DNA of 64,000 bases from Blastococcus sp. TF02-8 (GTDB taxonomy: Bacteria > Actinomycetota > Actinomycetes > Mycobacteriales > Geodermatophilaceae), in contig NZ_QOHK01000008.1 of assembly GCF_003319175.1 (NCBI RefSeq), positions 100,173 to 164,172 on the forward strand, written 5' to 3'. This document shows, one piece after another, positions 8,640-17,599 of the stretch. A program made the position numbers and the translations under genes. The notes beneath the pieces were generated by a model. The model did not search any database, was not told the DNA's origin, and saw nothing but the letters and a program-made list of their open reading frames with translations. How positions within the stretch are numbered: position 1 is the stretch's first letter; each line of letters starts with the position of its first letter.

Positions 8640-10665
8640 CGCTCACCACTCCCAGCGACTCGATCTGCGCTGTCCGGGACACCTCCGCGTAGGAGATGAC
8701 GGGCAGCCGGGGAAGAATCTGGCGCATCAGGCGCGACAGGGCCGCGCGGACCTGGGGCGAGCAGACGAGCACCGGGGACAGCCCCGACCGCTCGGCCTCC
8801 TCGAGCATCCCGCTGCAGCCGCTGACCAGGGCGTCGACGGCCCCGGCGTCCAGGGCCAGGACGGCGCCCATGTCGGTCTGGCGGACCGCCTCCAGCAGTC
8901 GCTGCTCGAAGCCCGGCTCGAGGGTGAAGACGTGCAGCCGCTCGTCGGGAGTGACGTAGGGCTGGCTGATCGCCGAGCCGAGAGCCGACCGGGCCGCCTC
9001 GACGAGACCGTCGAGTTCGGTCGAGGACTTCGCACGTACAGAGAGTGCCTCGAAGATGCGGACGAGGTCCCGGATCGACACACCCTCGGCGAGCAACGCG
9101 TGCAACACGCGTTGCACTTCTCCCAGCGTGAGCAGCGTGGGGGTCAGCTCCTCGACGACGACGGGGTGCGAGCGGCGGATCATCTCCACCAGCAGGCGCA
9201 CGTCCTCGCGGCCGAGCAGCTCGGCACCGTTCTGGCGGACGACCTCGGCCAGGTGGGTGGTGATCACCGAGGACCGGTCGACGACGGTCGCGCCGGCCAT
9301 CTCCGCGGCCCGCTGGAGCTCGGCCGGCACCCACTTGGCAGCCAGCCCGAACACGGGCTCGCGCGTGGGCTTGCCCGGCAGGCCGTCGAGCGCGTCCCCG
9401 ATGGCGAGGACCGTGCCGGCGGGGGAGCTGCCCTTGGCCACGGGGACGCCGTTGAGCCAGATGACGTACTGCGAGGACGGCAGGTCCAGGTTGTCGCGGG
9501 TGCGGACCAGCGGGATCACCAGGCCGGTCTCCATGGCGACCTTCCGGCGCAGCGCCTTGACCCGGTCCAGCAGGTCGCCGCCGCGGGAGGCGTCGACGAG
9601 GTCGACCAGGTCGAAGGCGACCTCGAGCTCCAGCGGGTCCACCCGCATCTTCTCGGCGATCGCCTCCGGGGAGTCCGGTGCAGGCTCGTTCTCGGCGGCC
9701 TCCGCGGCGGCCTCGGCCTCCTCGTCGACCTCCTCGACGTCGGCCATCCGGCTGGCGATGAACAGGAAGATGCCGCCGACGAGCAGGAACGGCAGCTTGG
9801 GCAGGCCGGGGATGAGGCACAGGGCGAGGGCGGCGCCGCCGGCGATCCGGACCGGCAGCCGGAACCGGCCGAGCTGCGCGAGCAGGTCGGTGCCCATGTC
9901 GCCCTCGGTCGCCGACCGGGTCACGATGATGCCGGTCGCGGTGGACATCAGCAGCGCCGGGATCATCGAGACCAGGCCGTCGCCGACGGTCAGCAGCGAG
10001 AAGGTCGAGACGGCCTCGCCGGGGGCCATGCCGCGCTGCATCACGCCGATGGCGAAGCCACCGATGAGGTTGACCAGCGTGACCACGATGCCGGCGATCG
10101 CGTCGCCCTTGACGAACTTCGAGGCACCGTCCATCGAGCCGTAGAAGTCGGCCTCGGCGGTGACCTCCTGGCGACGCTTGCGCGCCTGCTTCTCGTTGAT
10201 CAGGCCGGCGTTCAGGTCGGCGTCGATCGCCATCTGCTTGCCGGGCATGGCGTCGAGGGTGAACCGCGCGCCGACCTCGGCGACGCGGCCGGCACCGTTG
10301 GTGATGACCACGAACTGCACGATCGTCAGGATCAGGAAGATCACCAGACCGACGATCAGCGAGCCGCCGATGACGATGTGCCCGAAGGCCTCGATCACCT
10401 TGCCGGCGTAGCCGTCGGTCAGCACCAGCCGCGTCGAGGAGACGTTCAGCGAGAGCCGGAACAGCGTCGCGATGAGCAGCAGCGACGGGAAGACCGCGAA
10501 GTCCAGGGGCCGCTTGATCTGCATGGCGACCAGCAGGACCAGCAGCGCGATGGCCAGGTTCAGGCCGATCAGCAGGTCCATCAGCGGCGCCGGGAGCGGC
10601 ACCACCAGCATGAGCACGATGGCGACGACGCCCACGGGGACGGCGACCTTGCTGAGCCCCTTCAC
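8620..10665 (-). CDS. flhA: Flagellar export gate protein FlhA
   Basis: The 681-residue protein is the large export-gate subunit of the flagellar type III secretion system. The N-terminal half has about eight transmembrane helices with the conserved FRLSLNVSSTRL and GDGLVSMIPALLMS segments and the FHIPEP-type loop GARFTLDAMPGKQMAIDADL. The C-terminal 330 residues form the cytoplasmic substrate-docking domain. Length and order are normal for FlhA. It follows flhB after 74 bp and overlaps the FlhF-like gene. Confidence 0.97.
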   Translation of the reverse strand: MKGLSKVAVPVGVVAIVLMLVVPLPAPLMDLLIGLNLAIALLVLLVAMQIKRPLDFAVFPSLLLIATLFRLSLNVSSTRLVLTDGYAGKVIEAFGHIVIGGSLIVGLVIFLILTIVQFVVITNGAGRVAEVGARFTLDAMPGKQMAIDADLNAGLINEKQARKRRQEVTAEADFYGSMDGASKFVKGDAIAGIVVTLVNLIGGFAIGVMQRGMAPGEAVSTFSLLTVGDGLVSMIPALLMSTATGIIVTRSATEGDMGTDLLAQLGRFRLPVRIAGGAALALCLIPGLPKLPFLLVGGIFLFIASRMADVEEVDEEAEAAAEAAENEPAPDSPEAIAEKMRVDPLELEVAFDLVDLVDASRGGDLLDRVKALRRKVAMETGLVIPLVRTRDNLDLPSSQYVIWLNGVPVAKGSSPAGTVLAIGDALDGLPGKPTREPVFGLAAKWVPAELQRAAEMAGATVVDRSSVITTHLAEVVRQNGAELLGREDVRLLVEMIRRSHPVVVEELTPTLLTLGEVQRVLHALLAEGVSIRDLVRIFEALSVRAKSSTELDGLVEAARSALGSAISQPYVTPDERLHVFTLEPGFEQRLLEAVRQTDMGAVLALDAGAVDALVSGCSGMLEEAERSGLSPVLVCSPQVRAALSRLMRQILPRLPVISYAEVSRTAQIESLGVVSGAVAIR

Positions 10666-10739
10666 TGGCCCACCTCGGGCGCGGACGACGGACGCTGGCT
10701 CACCCCTCCCTCATCGGCAGGCCGGTGCCGGGCCGGTAC

Positions 10740-11888
10740 CTACGCGGCCGTCGCCGTCCGGCGTCGCCCGGCCTTCGGCAGGCCCTCGACGTCGGGGGCC
10801 TCGAACCCCGGCCGGTGGAACCCACCCCGGACCCCGCGCACGCCCAGGTGCATGACGAACGCCAGCACGCGCGCCACGGCGTTGAACAGCTGCGGGGGCA
10901 CCTCCTGGCCGATCTCGCACGAGGCGTGCAGGGCGCGGGCCAGCGGGATGTCCTGGACCAGTGGCACGCGGGCCTCGGCGGCCCGCTCACGGAGCTTGGC
11001 GGCGACCTCGCCGGCGCCCTTCGCGACCACCCGCGGCGCGCCCTTGGCCGCCTCGTACTTGAGCGCGACGGCGACGTGGGTGGGGTTGACCAGCAGCACG
11101 TCGGCCTCGGCGACCTCGCTCATCATCCGGTTCCGCGACATCTGCATCTGGATGCCGCGGCGGTGGGCCTTCATGTGCGGGTCGCCCTCGGACTGCTTGT
11201 GCTCCTGCTGGATCTCGTACTTGCTCATCTTGAGCTGCTTCATCATCTTCGTCCGCACGACGACGTAGTCGGCGACGGCCAGCACCAGGCCGGTGACGGC
11301 GACGACGCGGAACATGAGGACCGCGGAGTCGGCGAAGGTGGCCGCGACCGCCGACAGCGGCAGGGCGCCCGAGGCCGACACGAGCTCCTGTGCCCGGTCG
11401 CTGGTGACGATGACGACGGTCCCCAGCGCAGCGGTCTTGATCAGGGCCTTGCCGGTCTCCCAGAGCCCCTGGGTGCCGAACATGCGCTTGAGGCCGGGGA
11501 CGGGGTTGAACTTCTTCAGCGTCGGCTTGATCGGCTTGCTGGCGAAGTGCACCCCGCCCTGGGAGGCGGACGCGACGATGCCGACGACCATCAGGCCGAG
11601 CGCCGTGGGGAGGAGCGTGGTCAGGAACGTCGTGAGGGCCTGACCGAGCAGCGCCGTCACGGTGTTCACGTCGGGGTTCTTCACCACGGTGGCGACGTGC
11701 ACGAACAGCTCCTGGACCGCGTCGAACGCGCTGCCCACGAGCATCGGCAGCAGGGCGCTGGCCGCTGCGATGCCCAGCCACGTCCCCAGTTCCTGGGTCC
11801 GCGGGATCTGGCCTTCCTTGCGCGCCTTCTTCAGGCGCTGGGGAGTCGGCTTCTCTGTCTTCTCACCACCCGGGCCGTCCTTGGCCAT
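10740..11888 (-). CDS. flhB: Flagellar export switch protein FlhB
   Basis: This 382-residue export-apparatus protein opens with EKTEKPTPQRLKKARKEGQI, the FlhB hallmark. It has four membrane helices and the autocleavage motif NPTH at residues 268-271. Cleavage at N/P switches export from hook to filament substrates with FliK. The gene lies 3 bp after fliR, in the same transcript. The C-terminal basic extension after the cleavage domain is about 30 residues longer than in E. coli. Confidence 0.97.
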   Translation of the reverse strand: MAKDGPGGEKTEKPTPQRLKKARKEGQIPRTQELGTWLGIAAASALLPMLVGSAFDAVQELFVHVATVVKNPDVNTVTALLGQALTTFLTTLLPTALGLMVVGIVASASQGGVHFASKPIKPTLKKFNPVPGLKRMFGTQGLWETGKALIKTAALGTVVIVTSDRAQELVSASGALPLSAVAATFADSAVLMFRVVAVTGLVLAVADYVVVRTKMMKQLKMSKYEIQQEHKQSEGDPHMKAHRRGIQMQMSRNRMMSEVAEADVLLVNPTHVAVALKYEAAKGAPRVVAKGAGEVAAKLRERAAEARVPLVQDIPLARALHASCEIGQEVPPQLFNAVARVLAFVMHLGVRGVRGGFHRPGFEAPDVEGLPKAGRRRTATAA

Positions 11889-11891
11889 GGC

Positions 11892-12656
11892 TCACCCGCT
11901 CCGCAGCGACATCATCGCCCGGGCGCCGTGCTCGAGCAGGGCGTCGAGGGCGGGCGGGAGCAGCGGGAAGGTGAGCCCGAGCATGGCCAGCGTGAGCATG
12001 ATCTTCACCGGGAAGCCCATGGTGAAGACGTTGAGCGCGGGTGCGGCGCGGCTGAGCAGGGCGAGGGCGACGTCGGCCAGGAGCAGCACGGCCACCATCG
12101 GCCCGGCGATCTGGATCGCGGCCAGGAACATCATCGAGAAGGCCTTGATGAGGACCGCGGCGATCTGGTCGGTCGGCACGTCCCCGCCCACGGGCAGCCC
12201 CTGGTAGGAGGTGGCGAAGCCCTTGACCATGAGCAGGTGCCCGCCGCTGGTGAACAGCAGCGTGCTGGCCAGCAGGTAGTGCAGCCGGCCCAGCGAGCTG
12301 TTCTGGGTCATCGCCATCGGGTCGTAGCCCGGCTGCAGGGAGAAGCCGCCGGCGACGTCGAGGATGTCGCCGGCCATCTGCACCGCGGTGAACAGCACCT
12401 GGACGACGAAGCCGAGCGCCGCCCCGATCACCACCTCCGTCACCGCGGTGACCACGAGGAAGCCCGCGGTCGGTGCCGGCAGGGTCGGGGCGATCTGGGT
12501 GGAGAGCAGCACCGAGAGGGCCAGGGCGAGCGCGCCCTTGACCGCACCGGGGATGACGCGGGAGTTGAAGGGCGGCGCCAGGAGCACGAAGCCGGCGGCA
12601 CGCGCCGTCCCGAGCAGGAGGGCCGCGAGGGTGACCGCCGGGACCGAGAGGTCCAT
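11892..12656 (-). CDS. fliR: Flagellar export apparatus protein FliR
   Basis: The 254-residue protein has about six hydrophobic helices and the FliR elements LGTARAAGFVLLAPPFNSRVIP and FPVKIMLTLAMLGLTFPLLP. With FliP and FliQ it builds the helical export pore at the centre of the MS ring. It lies 5 bp from fliQ and 3 bp from flhB in the usual order fliO-P-Q-R-flhB-flhA. Confidence 0.96.
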   Translation of the reverse strand: MDLSVPAVTLAALLLGTARAAGFVLLAPPFNSRVIPGAVKGALALALSVLLSTQIAPTLPAPTAGFLVVTAVTEVVIGAALGFVVQVLFTAVQMAGDILDVAGGFSLQPGYDPMAMTQNSSLGRLHYLLASTLLFTSGGHLLMVKGFATSYQGLPVGGDVPTDQIAAVLIKAFSMMFLAAIQIAGPMVAVLLLADVALALLSRAAPALNVFTMGFPVKIMLTLAMLGLTFPLLPPALDALLEHGARAMMSLRSG

Positions 12657-12661
12657 GGCCG

Positions 12662-12937
12662 CTACGTCCGGTCGAGCAGCGCCGGCAACTGGTCGAACAG
12701 GGTGTGGGTGAAGCTGACCAGCTCGGACAGCACCCAGTTCCCGGTCACCAGCAGGGCGATCGCGACGGCGATCATCTTGGGGACGAAGGAGAGCGTGGCC
12801 TCCTGGATCTGGGTGGCCGCCTGGAACAGCGAGATCAGGAAGCCGACCAGGAGGGCGGTCAGCAGGATCGGTGCGGCCACCTTGGCGGCGACCATCATCG
12901 TCTGCGCCGCGATGTCGGTGACGTCGGCGTCACTCAT
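12662..12937 (-). CDS. fliQ: Flagellar export apparatus protein FliQ
   Basis: This 91-residue protein with two membrane helices contains the FliQ core LISLFQAATQIQEATLSFVPK. Four copies join FliP and FliR in the export pore. I chose ATG 12937, which gives MSDADVTDIAAQTM and leaves only 2 bp after the fliP stop. A longer open frame upstream overlaps fliP and is not needed. Confidence 0.95.
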   Translation of the reverse strand: MSDADVTDIAAQTMMVAAKVAAPILLTALLVGFLISLFQAATQIQEATLSFVPKMIAVAIALLVTGNWVLSELVSFTHTLFDQLPALLDRT

Positions 12938-12939
12938 GG

Positions 12940-13782
12940 TCAGCCACCCCCGTACGAGCCCACGAGGGCCGTGGTGATCAGCGCCCAGCCGTCGACGACG
13001 ACGAAGAGCAGCAGCTTGAAGGGCAGCGACACGATGGTCGGCGGGACCATCATCATGCCCAGGGCCATCAAGGCGGCGCTGACGAGCATGTCCAGCACCA
13101 GGAACGGGATGAAGATGACCAGCCCGATGATGAACGCGCTCTTCAGCTCCGAGAGCACGAACGCCGGGATCAGCGTGGTCATGCTGACCTGCGACGCGTC
13201 GGCCGGGGCCTCCTCGCCGGACAGGCCGACCATGAGCTTGAGCTCGTCCTCGCGGGTGTTGTCGAGGAGGAACTCCCGCAGCGGGACGACGCCGGCGTCG
13301 TAGGCCTGGGACACCGTCATGGTGCCGTCCATGTAGGGCTGGACGGCGACGTCGTTGATGTCGGAGAACACCGGGCCCATCACGAACAGCGTGAGGAACA
13401 GGGCGATGCCGGTGAGCACCTGGTTCGGCGGCGAGGTCGCCATGCCCAGCGCGTTCCGGGTCAGGCCGAGCACCACGATGATCTTGGTGAACGAGGTGGC
13501 GAGCAGCAGCACCGAGGGCGCGACCGACAGGACGGTGATCGCCAGGATCAGCGTGATCGAGCTGGACGGCGAACCGTCGCCGATCGAGATGTCCACGTTG
13601 CCGTCCACCGCAGGGGCGGTCGGCGCAGTGGGAGCGGTCGGGGCGGTCGGCGCGGCCGAGGCGGGCCCGGCCAGGACGACCGCGGCCACCGTCGCGAGCA
13701 GCACCAGCAGGAGGAGCACGGCGGCGCGGCGACCCGTCCGCGGGCTCCCCCCACGCGGCAGTGCCCGCAGCGAGGCGGTCAT
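12940..13782 (-). CDS. fliP: Flagellar export apparatus protein FliP
   Basis: This 280-residue protein has a cleavable-type N-terminal hydrophobic segment (residues about 19-43), then a TAP tripeptide repeat (APTAPTAPTAPTAP). The conserved FliP core with SFTKIIVVLGLTRNALGM and PFKLLLFVVVDGWALI follows. Five copies form the export pore with FliQ and FliR. The short tandem repeat after the signal region is unusual but lies before the conserved part. The start overlaps fliO by four bases. Confidence 0.96.
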   Translation of the reverse strand: MTASLRALPRGGSPRTGRRAAVLLLLVLLATVAAVVLAGPASAAPTAPTAPTAPTAPAVDGNVDISIGDGSPSSSITLILAITVLSVAPSVLLLATSFTKIIVVLGLTRNALGMATSPPNQVLTGIALFLTLFVMGPVFSDINDVAVQPYMDGTMTVSQAYDAGVVPLREFLLDNTREDELKLMVGLSGEEAPADASQVSMTTLIPAFVLSELKSAFIIGLVIFIPFLVLDMLVSAALMALGMMMVPPTIVSLPFKLLLFVVVDGWALITTALVGSYGGG

Positions 13783-14210
13783 GACCGGCGCACCGTCCGC
13801 TCGCGCAGCTCGTCCACGAGCGTGCCCCAGCCGTTCCGGTCCAGGACCGAACCGGCCAGCACACCCTCGGAGGAGCGGGCGACCTGGACCGGAGCTGCCT
13901 CGTCCTCGTCCTCGGCCGCTGCCAGGCGGGTCCGGGACGGACGGCGCTGGTCCAGTGCGGCGTCCACGGCCTCGCCGTCCACCTCGGCGAGCAGGGTGAC
14001 CTGCTCCTCGGTGGCGCCGATGACGAGCACGACGTCGGCGATGCGGACGACGTTGACCGAGCTGGCCCGGCCCATGCGCTGGCGGGCGACGACCTCGATG
14101 AGGCCGTTGCCCTGCCCGAGCCCGCGCTTCTTGGCCAGCTTGGCGGCGAACCAGAGCACGCCGCCGATCAGGGCGAGGGAGAGGAAGAGCCGGATGATCA
14201 TCCAGGTCAT
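13779..14210 (-). CDS. fliO: Flagellar protein FliO
   Basis: The 143-residue protein has one N-terminal membrane helix (LFLSLALIGGVLWFAAKLA) and a small cytoplasmic domain with GLIEVVARQRMGRASSVNVV, matching FliO, the assembly factor for the FliP ring. A charged region of about 50 residues follows. It overlaps both fliN and fliP by four bases, so translation is coupled along the cluster. Confidence 0.88.
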   Translation of the reverse strand: MTWMIIRLFLSLALIGGVLWFAAKLAKKRGLGQGNGLIEVVARQRMGRASSVNVVRIADVVLVIGATEEQVTLLAEVDGEAVDAALDQRRPSRTRLAAAEDEDEAAPVQVARSSEGVLAGSVLDRNGWGTLVDELRERTVRRS

Positions 14211-14944
14211 GACGCCTGCCCGAGCTCGGCGGCGTCGGTCACGATCTCGCTGATCCGCAGCCCGAAGTCCTCGTCGACGACGACGACCTCGCCGCGGGCG
14301 ATGAGCGTGCCGTTGACCAGCAGGTCGGCCGGGGCGCTGGCGGCGCGGTCGAGCTCGACCACCTCGCCCGGGTGCAGGGAGAGCAGCTCCTGGACCGTCA
14401 TCCGGGTGCGGCCGATCTCCACGGTGACCTCCATGGCCACGTGGCGGAGCAGCTCGAGGCTGCCGCGCTGCTCGCGGGCGGCCGGGAGGGTGACCTGCAG
14501 GGCGAAGGTGGCCTGGTGCTCGCCGTCGGCCATGAGCGGCACGGCGACGAACATGCCCTTGTCGCGCAGCCCGTCCAGCGCGGCGACCGGCTCCTCGGCG
14601 CGCTCGGAGGCGACCCGGACGCGGCCGAGGGTCGCGGCGGCGGCCTCGAGCGCCGGGCGCAGCGCGGCGGAGACGTCCATCTGGCCGACCGGGGAGTTCT
14701 CCAGGGCGTCGACGACCTCGCCGGAGATCACCAGCACCACGTCGCCGGAGACCTCGCCGGACAGGCCGGCGGTGACCGCGACGGCCGCGGCCGGGGGCAG
14801 CGGGACCGAGTCGGGGTCGTTGACCGGTGCTCCGGGGACGAGCCCGGAGGTCGAGGGGACGAGGGCGGCCGCTGCCTGGGCAGCGGCGGCGACCACCGCC
14901 GTGACGGTCTGGGAGTCCTGCGAGTCGGAGCGGGGCGCGGTCAT
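14207..14944 (-). CDS. fliN: Flagellar switch protein FliN (FliY-like, with CheC-like middle domain)
   Basis: The C-terminal 80 residues (from about 160) are a SpoA/FliN domain with VEIGRTRMTVQELLSLHPGEVVELDR, the C-ring part of the motor switch. The preceding 120 residues resemble a CheC/FliY-type domain, but the usual ExxN active-site pattern appears as LEAAAAT, without the asparagine. At 245 residues it is longer than classical FliN. The protein sits with FliM in the C-ring and overlaps fliM and fliO. The FliN call is firm; the CheC-like reading is tentative. Confidence 0.85.
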   Translation of the reverse strand: MTAPRSDSQDSQTVTAVVAAAAQAAAALVPSTSGLVPGAPVNDPDSVPLPPAAAVAVTAGLSGEVSGDVVLVISGEVVDALENSPVGQMDVSAALRPALEAAAATLGRVRVASERAEEPVAALDGLRDKGMFVAVPLMADGEHQATFALQVTLPAAREQRGSLELLRHVAMEVTVEIGRTRMTVQELLSLHPGEVVELDRAASAPADLLVNGTLIARGEVVVVDEDFGLRISEIVTDAAELGQAS

Positions 14945-16074
14945 GCGGAGTCCTTCACGGCGTGCGGAGCGTGCGGGGTGGGGACGATCGAGGCGGCCAG
15001 ACGGCGCCGGTGGTTGCTGGCGATCGCGTAGGCGAACGTCACGTCGTTGGTGGTGACCTCCAGCGGGCTGTCCCGCGGGTGGCGGAGCAGCAGCACGTCG
15101 TCGACGGCGAGCGAGAGCAGGTCGGAGGAGGAGACCGTCAGCGGGGCGAACCGGACGCTGACGTCGACCGGGACGAGGTTCAGCCGGTCGGTCAGGGCCT
15201 CACGGGCGCGCTGGCGCTTGAGCAGCGCCTGCTCCGACAGCTGCGGCGAGGCCGCGTTGTTGAGGGCCTGGGCGAACGAGGAGAACGGCAGCACCACGGT
15301 CGCCTCGCCCTCGCGCGGGCCCACGGCCATGTCGAAGGTGGCCACCATGACCGTGTCGGAACCGGCGGCCGCCTGCGCCAGCTGCGGGTTGTACTCGCGG
15401 CCGACCAGGACCGGCTGGATCTCGGTGATGGGCTCCAGGGAGCGGGCGAACTCGTCGAGCAACCGCTCCAGCAGGTGGTTGGTGATGCTGGTCTCCATCG
15501 CGGTCATCGGCCGCTTCGGCTGCGCGGCGTTGCCGGAGCCGCCCAGCATGTGATCGACCATCGCCATCGCGATGTCCAGCGGGAAGGCGAGCAGGCCCTT
15601 GCCGGCGATCGGCTCCATCGTGAACGTGGAGATGAAGCTCGGGTCGGGCAGCGTCCCGATGTAGTCGTCGTAGCTGAACTGCTCGATGCCGAGGAGCTCG
15701 ACGCGGGCGCCGGCGCGCAGGAACGTCGTCAGGATCGTCGTCGCCTGCCGGGCGAAGCCCTCCTGGGCGATCTGCATGACCCGGACGTGCTCGCGGGAGA
15801 GCTTCGTCGGACGGCGGAAGTCGTAGGTGCGGGGCGCCCCGCGCCGGCTGCGGCCGGTCGGTGACACGGTCGGCGGCGTGGGAGCGGGGGAGACGGTGGG
15901 GGCCTGCGCGTTCTCGGCCGCCGCGGCCGGCGCGGCCTCTGCGGGCGCGGCCGCCTCGGGAGCCGGTGCCGCGTCGGGCGCTGCCGCCTCGGGGGCTGCC
16001 GGCGGAGCGGCCTCGGGAGCCGCGTCCGGGGCCGGCGCGGCGTCCGGAGCCGGTCCGGTCTCGGGGGTGGTCAC
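14941..16074 (-). CDS. fliM: Flagellar motor switch protein FliM
   Basis: This roughly 377-residue C-ring protein has an Ala/Pro/Glu-rich N-terminal tail of about 65 residues, then the FliM middle domain (LSREHVRVMQIAQEGFARQ, MVDHMLGGSG) and a C-terminal SpoA domain. GTG 16074 has AGG six bases upstream; ATG 16086 lies 12 bp further out. The extreme N-terminus, where CheY-P binds in chemotactic bacteria, is not clearly conserved. The gene lies about 110 bp downstream of fliL. Confidence 0.94.
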   Translation of the reverse strand: MTTPETGPAPDAAPAPDAAPEAAPPAAPEAAAPDAAPAPEAAAPAEAAPAAAAENAQAPTVSPAPTPPTVSPTGRSRRGAPRTYDFRRPTKLSREHVRVMQIAQEGFARQATTILTTFLRAGARVELLGIEQFSYDDYIGTLPDPSFISTFTMEPIAGKGLLAFPLDIAMAMVDHMLGGSGNAAQPKRPMTAMETSITNHLLERLLDEFARSLEPITEIQPVLVGREYNPQLAQAAAGSDTVMVATFDMAVGPREGEATVVLPFSSFAQALNNAASPQLSEQALLKRQRAREALTDRLNLVPVDVSVRFAPLTVSSSDLLSLAVDDVLLLRHPRDSPLEVTTNDVTFAYAIASNHRRRLAASIVPTPHAPHAVKDSA

Positions 16075-16183
16075 GCAAGACCTCATCGGCGGATCGCGGG
16101 ACCACTCTGACCGGGCGGCTGCGCCCGCCGGGAGTGGTGTGACCGATGGGGTCCCTGGTGCGCCGCAGGGGTCGGACCCAGGG

Positions 16184-16675
16184 TTACTGGGTCACGTACT
16201 CCGTGTAGTAGATCGCCATGATCGCCTTCACCCCGTCGTGGTCGGTGTAGGCCTCGATGATCTTCTTCTCCAGCGCCTCCTTGAGCGCTTCGCGGGCGCC
16301 CACGACGTCGGCCGGCTGGGCCTGCGAGAAGGTGGAGATGACCAGGTCGGTGGCCTTGGAGCCGTCCACACCGCCACCGCCGTGCCCGCCGCTGGCGGCC
16401 GCGCCCTCCTCGGTGATCTCCAGGGAGACACCGACCTTGAGGTAGCCCCCGCCGGCGAGGTTCACCGCCACCGGCTCCAGCGCGAGGAAGGTGCCGCTGG
16501 ACACCGGCTCGGCCTCGGTGGCCTCGGCCTCCCCGGAACTGCTGAAGAGGAAGAAGTAGGCCGCGCCGGCCCCGGCCAGCAGCACGACGGCGAGGATGAT
16601 GAAGAGCTTCTTCTTGCCGCCCTTCGACTCGGTCTCCTCGCCCTCGGCCGGGGCGTTCTTGTCCTTCTTGCTCAT
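16184..16675 (-). CDS. fliL: Flagellar basal-body associated protein FliL
   Basis: This 163-residue single-pass membrane protein has a lysine-rich N-terminus, one helix (LFIILAVVLLAGAGAAYFFL) and a periplasm-side FliL domain ending in KAIMAIYYTEYVTQ. FliL supports stator units. A Gly-rich loop (GGHGGGG) interrupts the domain. ATG 16675 overlaps the motB stop by four bases, placing it in the motor gene string motA-motB-fliL. Confidence 0.93.
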   Translation of the reverse strand: MSKKDKNAPAEGEETESKGGKKKLFIILAVVLLAGAGAAYFFLFSSSGEAEATEAEPVSSGTFLALEPVAVNLAGGGYLKVGVSLEITEEGAAASGGHGGGGVDGSKATDLVISTFSQAQPADVVGAREALKEALEKKIIEAYTDHDGVKAIMAIYYTEYVTQ

Positions 16676-17571
16676 GGGTTCCCTCCCTGGTGGGCGGCGT
16701 CGAGGCCCGGCAGCAGCGCGTTGGCCTCTGCCGAGGCGTTGGACAGGACGACGACGTCGACCCGTCGGTTGACGGTGAGTGCGGTGGGGTCGGACTCGGG
16801 CACCAGTGGCCGGGTCGAGGAGTAGCCGACGGCGGACAGCCGCTTCTCCGGGACGCCCTGACCGGCGAGGTAGCGCACCACCGTGGTGGCGCGGGTCGCC
16901 GAGAGCTCCCAGTTCGACGGCCACGGGCCGCCGCGGGTGACGGGCAGGTGGTTCGCGTGCCCCTCGACGCCGAGGTCGTTGGGCAGCCCGGTGAGGGTGG
17001 GCGCGACCGCGGCGAGGATCTCCCGACCCTCGGGCCGCAGCACGGCGGCCTCGGCGTCGAAGAGCACCTGGTCGGCCACGATGTGCACCACCAGGCCGCG
17101 CTCGTTGATCTCGAAGCGCGCGGCGCCGGTGTAGCCGGCATCCTCCAGGGCGGCCTCGATCTTCTCGCGGGCCGCGGCCAGGTCGTCGTAGGCCTGCTTG
17201 GCCTCGGCGGCGATGTTCTCCGCGCGCTGGGCCGCCGCGGCGGCCGCAGCCTTGTCGATCTGCGCCTGCTGGACCGACGGGTCCGGGGGGATCGCCGAGG
17301 CGATGTCGATCGCGCCGGGCAGCCCGTCGAGGACCGAGCCCTCCGGCGTCGCGCCGGGCTGGACGGTGATGGGGCCGCCGAAGGCGGAGGCCATGCCCTT
17401 GGCCAGGGCGGCGAACTTCTGCTCGTCGACCTTGCTCATCGCGAACAGCACCACGAACAGCACGAACAGCAGCGTCATCATGTCGAAGGCCGACACCAGC
17501 CACCGTTCGTGGTTCTCGTGCTCCTCGTGCTCCTCGTGCTTCTTCCGGCGGCGACCGTGCCCGGTGCTCAC
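16672..17571 (-). CDS. motB: Flagellar motor stator protein MotB
   Basis: This 299-residue stator has a His/Glu-rich N-terminus (KHEEHEEHENHERW), one membrane helix with the proton-binding Asp in SAFDMMTLLFVLFVVLFAMS, and a plug region. A C-terminal OmpA-like peptidoglycan-binding domain follows (NWELSATRATTVVRYLAGQG). It pairs with MotA to make an ion channel that drives rotation. The gene follows motA after 28 bp and overlaps fliL. The helix sequence looks proton-type, but this is not certain. Confidence 0.95.
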   Translation of the reverse strand: MSTGHGRRRKKHEEHEEHENHERWLVSAFDMMTLLFVLFVVLFAMSKVDEQKFAALAKGMASAFGGPITVQPGATPEGSVLDGLPGAIDIASAIPPDPSVQQAQIDKAAAAAAAQRAENIAAEAKQAYDDLAAAREKIEAALEDAGYTGAARFEINERGLVVHIVADQVLFDAEAAVLRPEGREILAAVAPTLTGLPNDLGVEGHANHLPVTRGGPWPSNWELSATRATTVVRYLAGQGVPEKRLSAVGYSSTRPLVPESDPTALTVNRRVDVVVLSNASAEANALLPGLDAAHQGGNP

Positions 17572-17599
17572 GAAGCGCCCCGGGCGGTCGCGGGCCTGA

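Noticed and set aside
10666..10739. Terminator or promoter between flhB and flhA
   Set aside because: Only short GC-rich inverted repeats are present. The gap looks like ordinary operon spacing.
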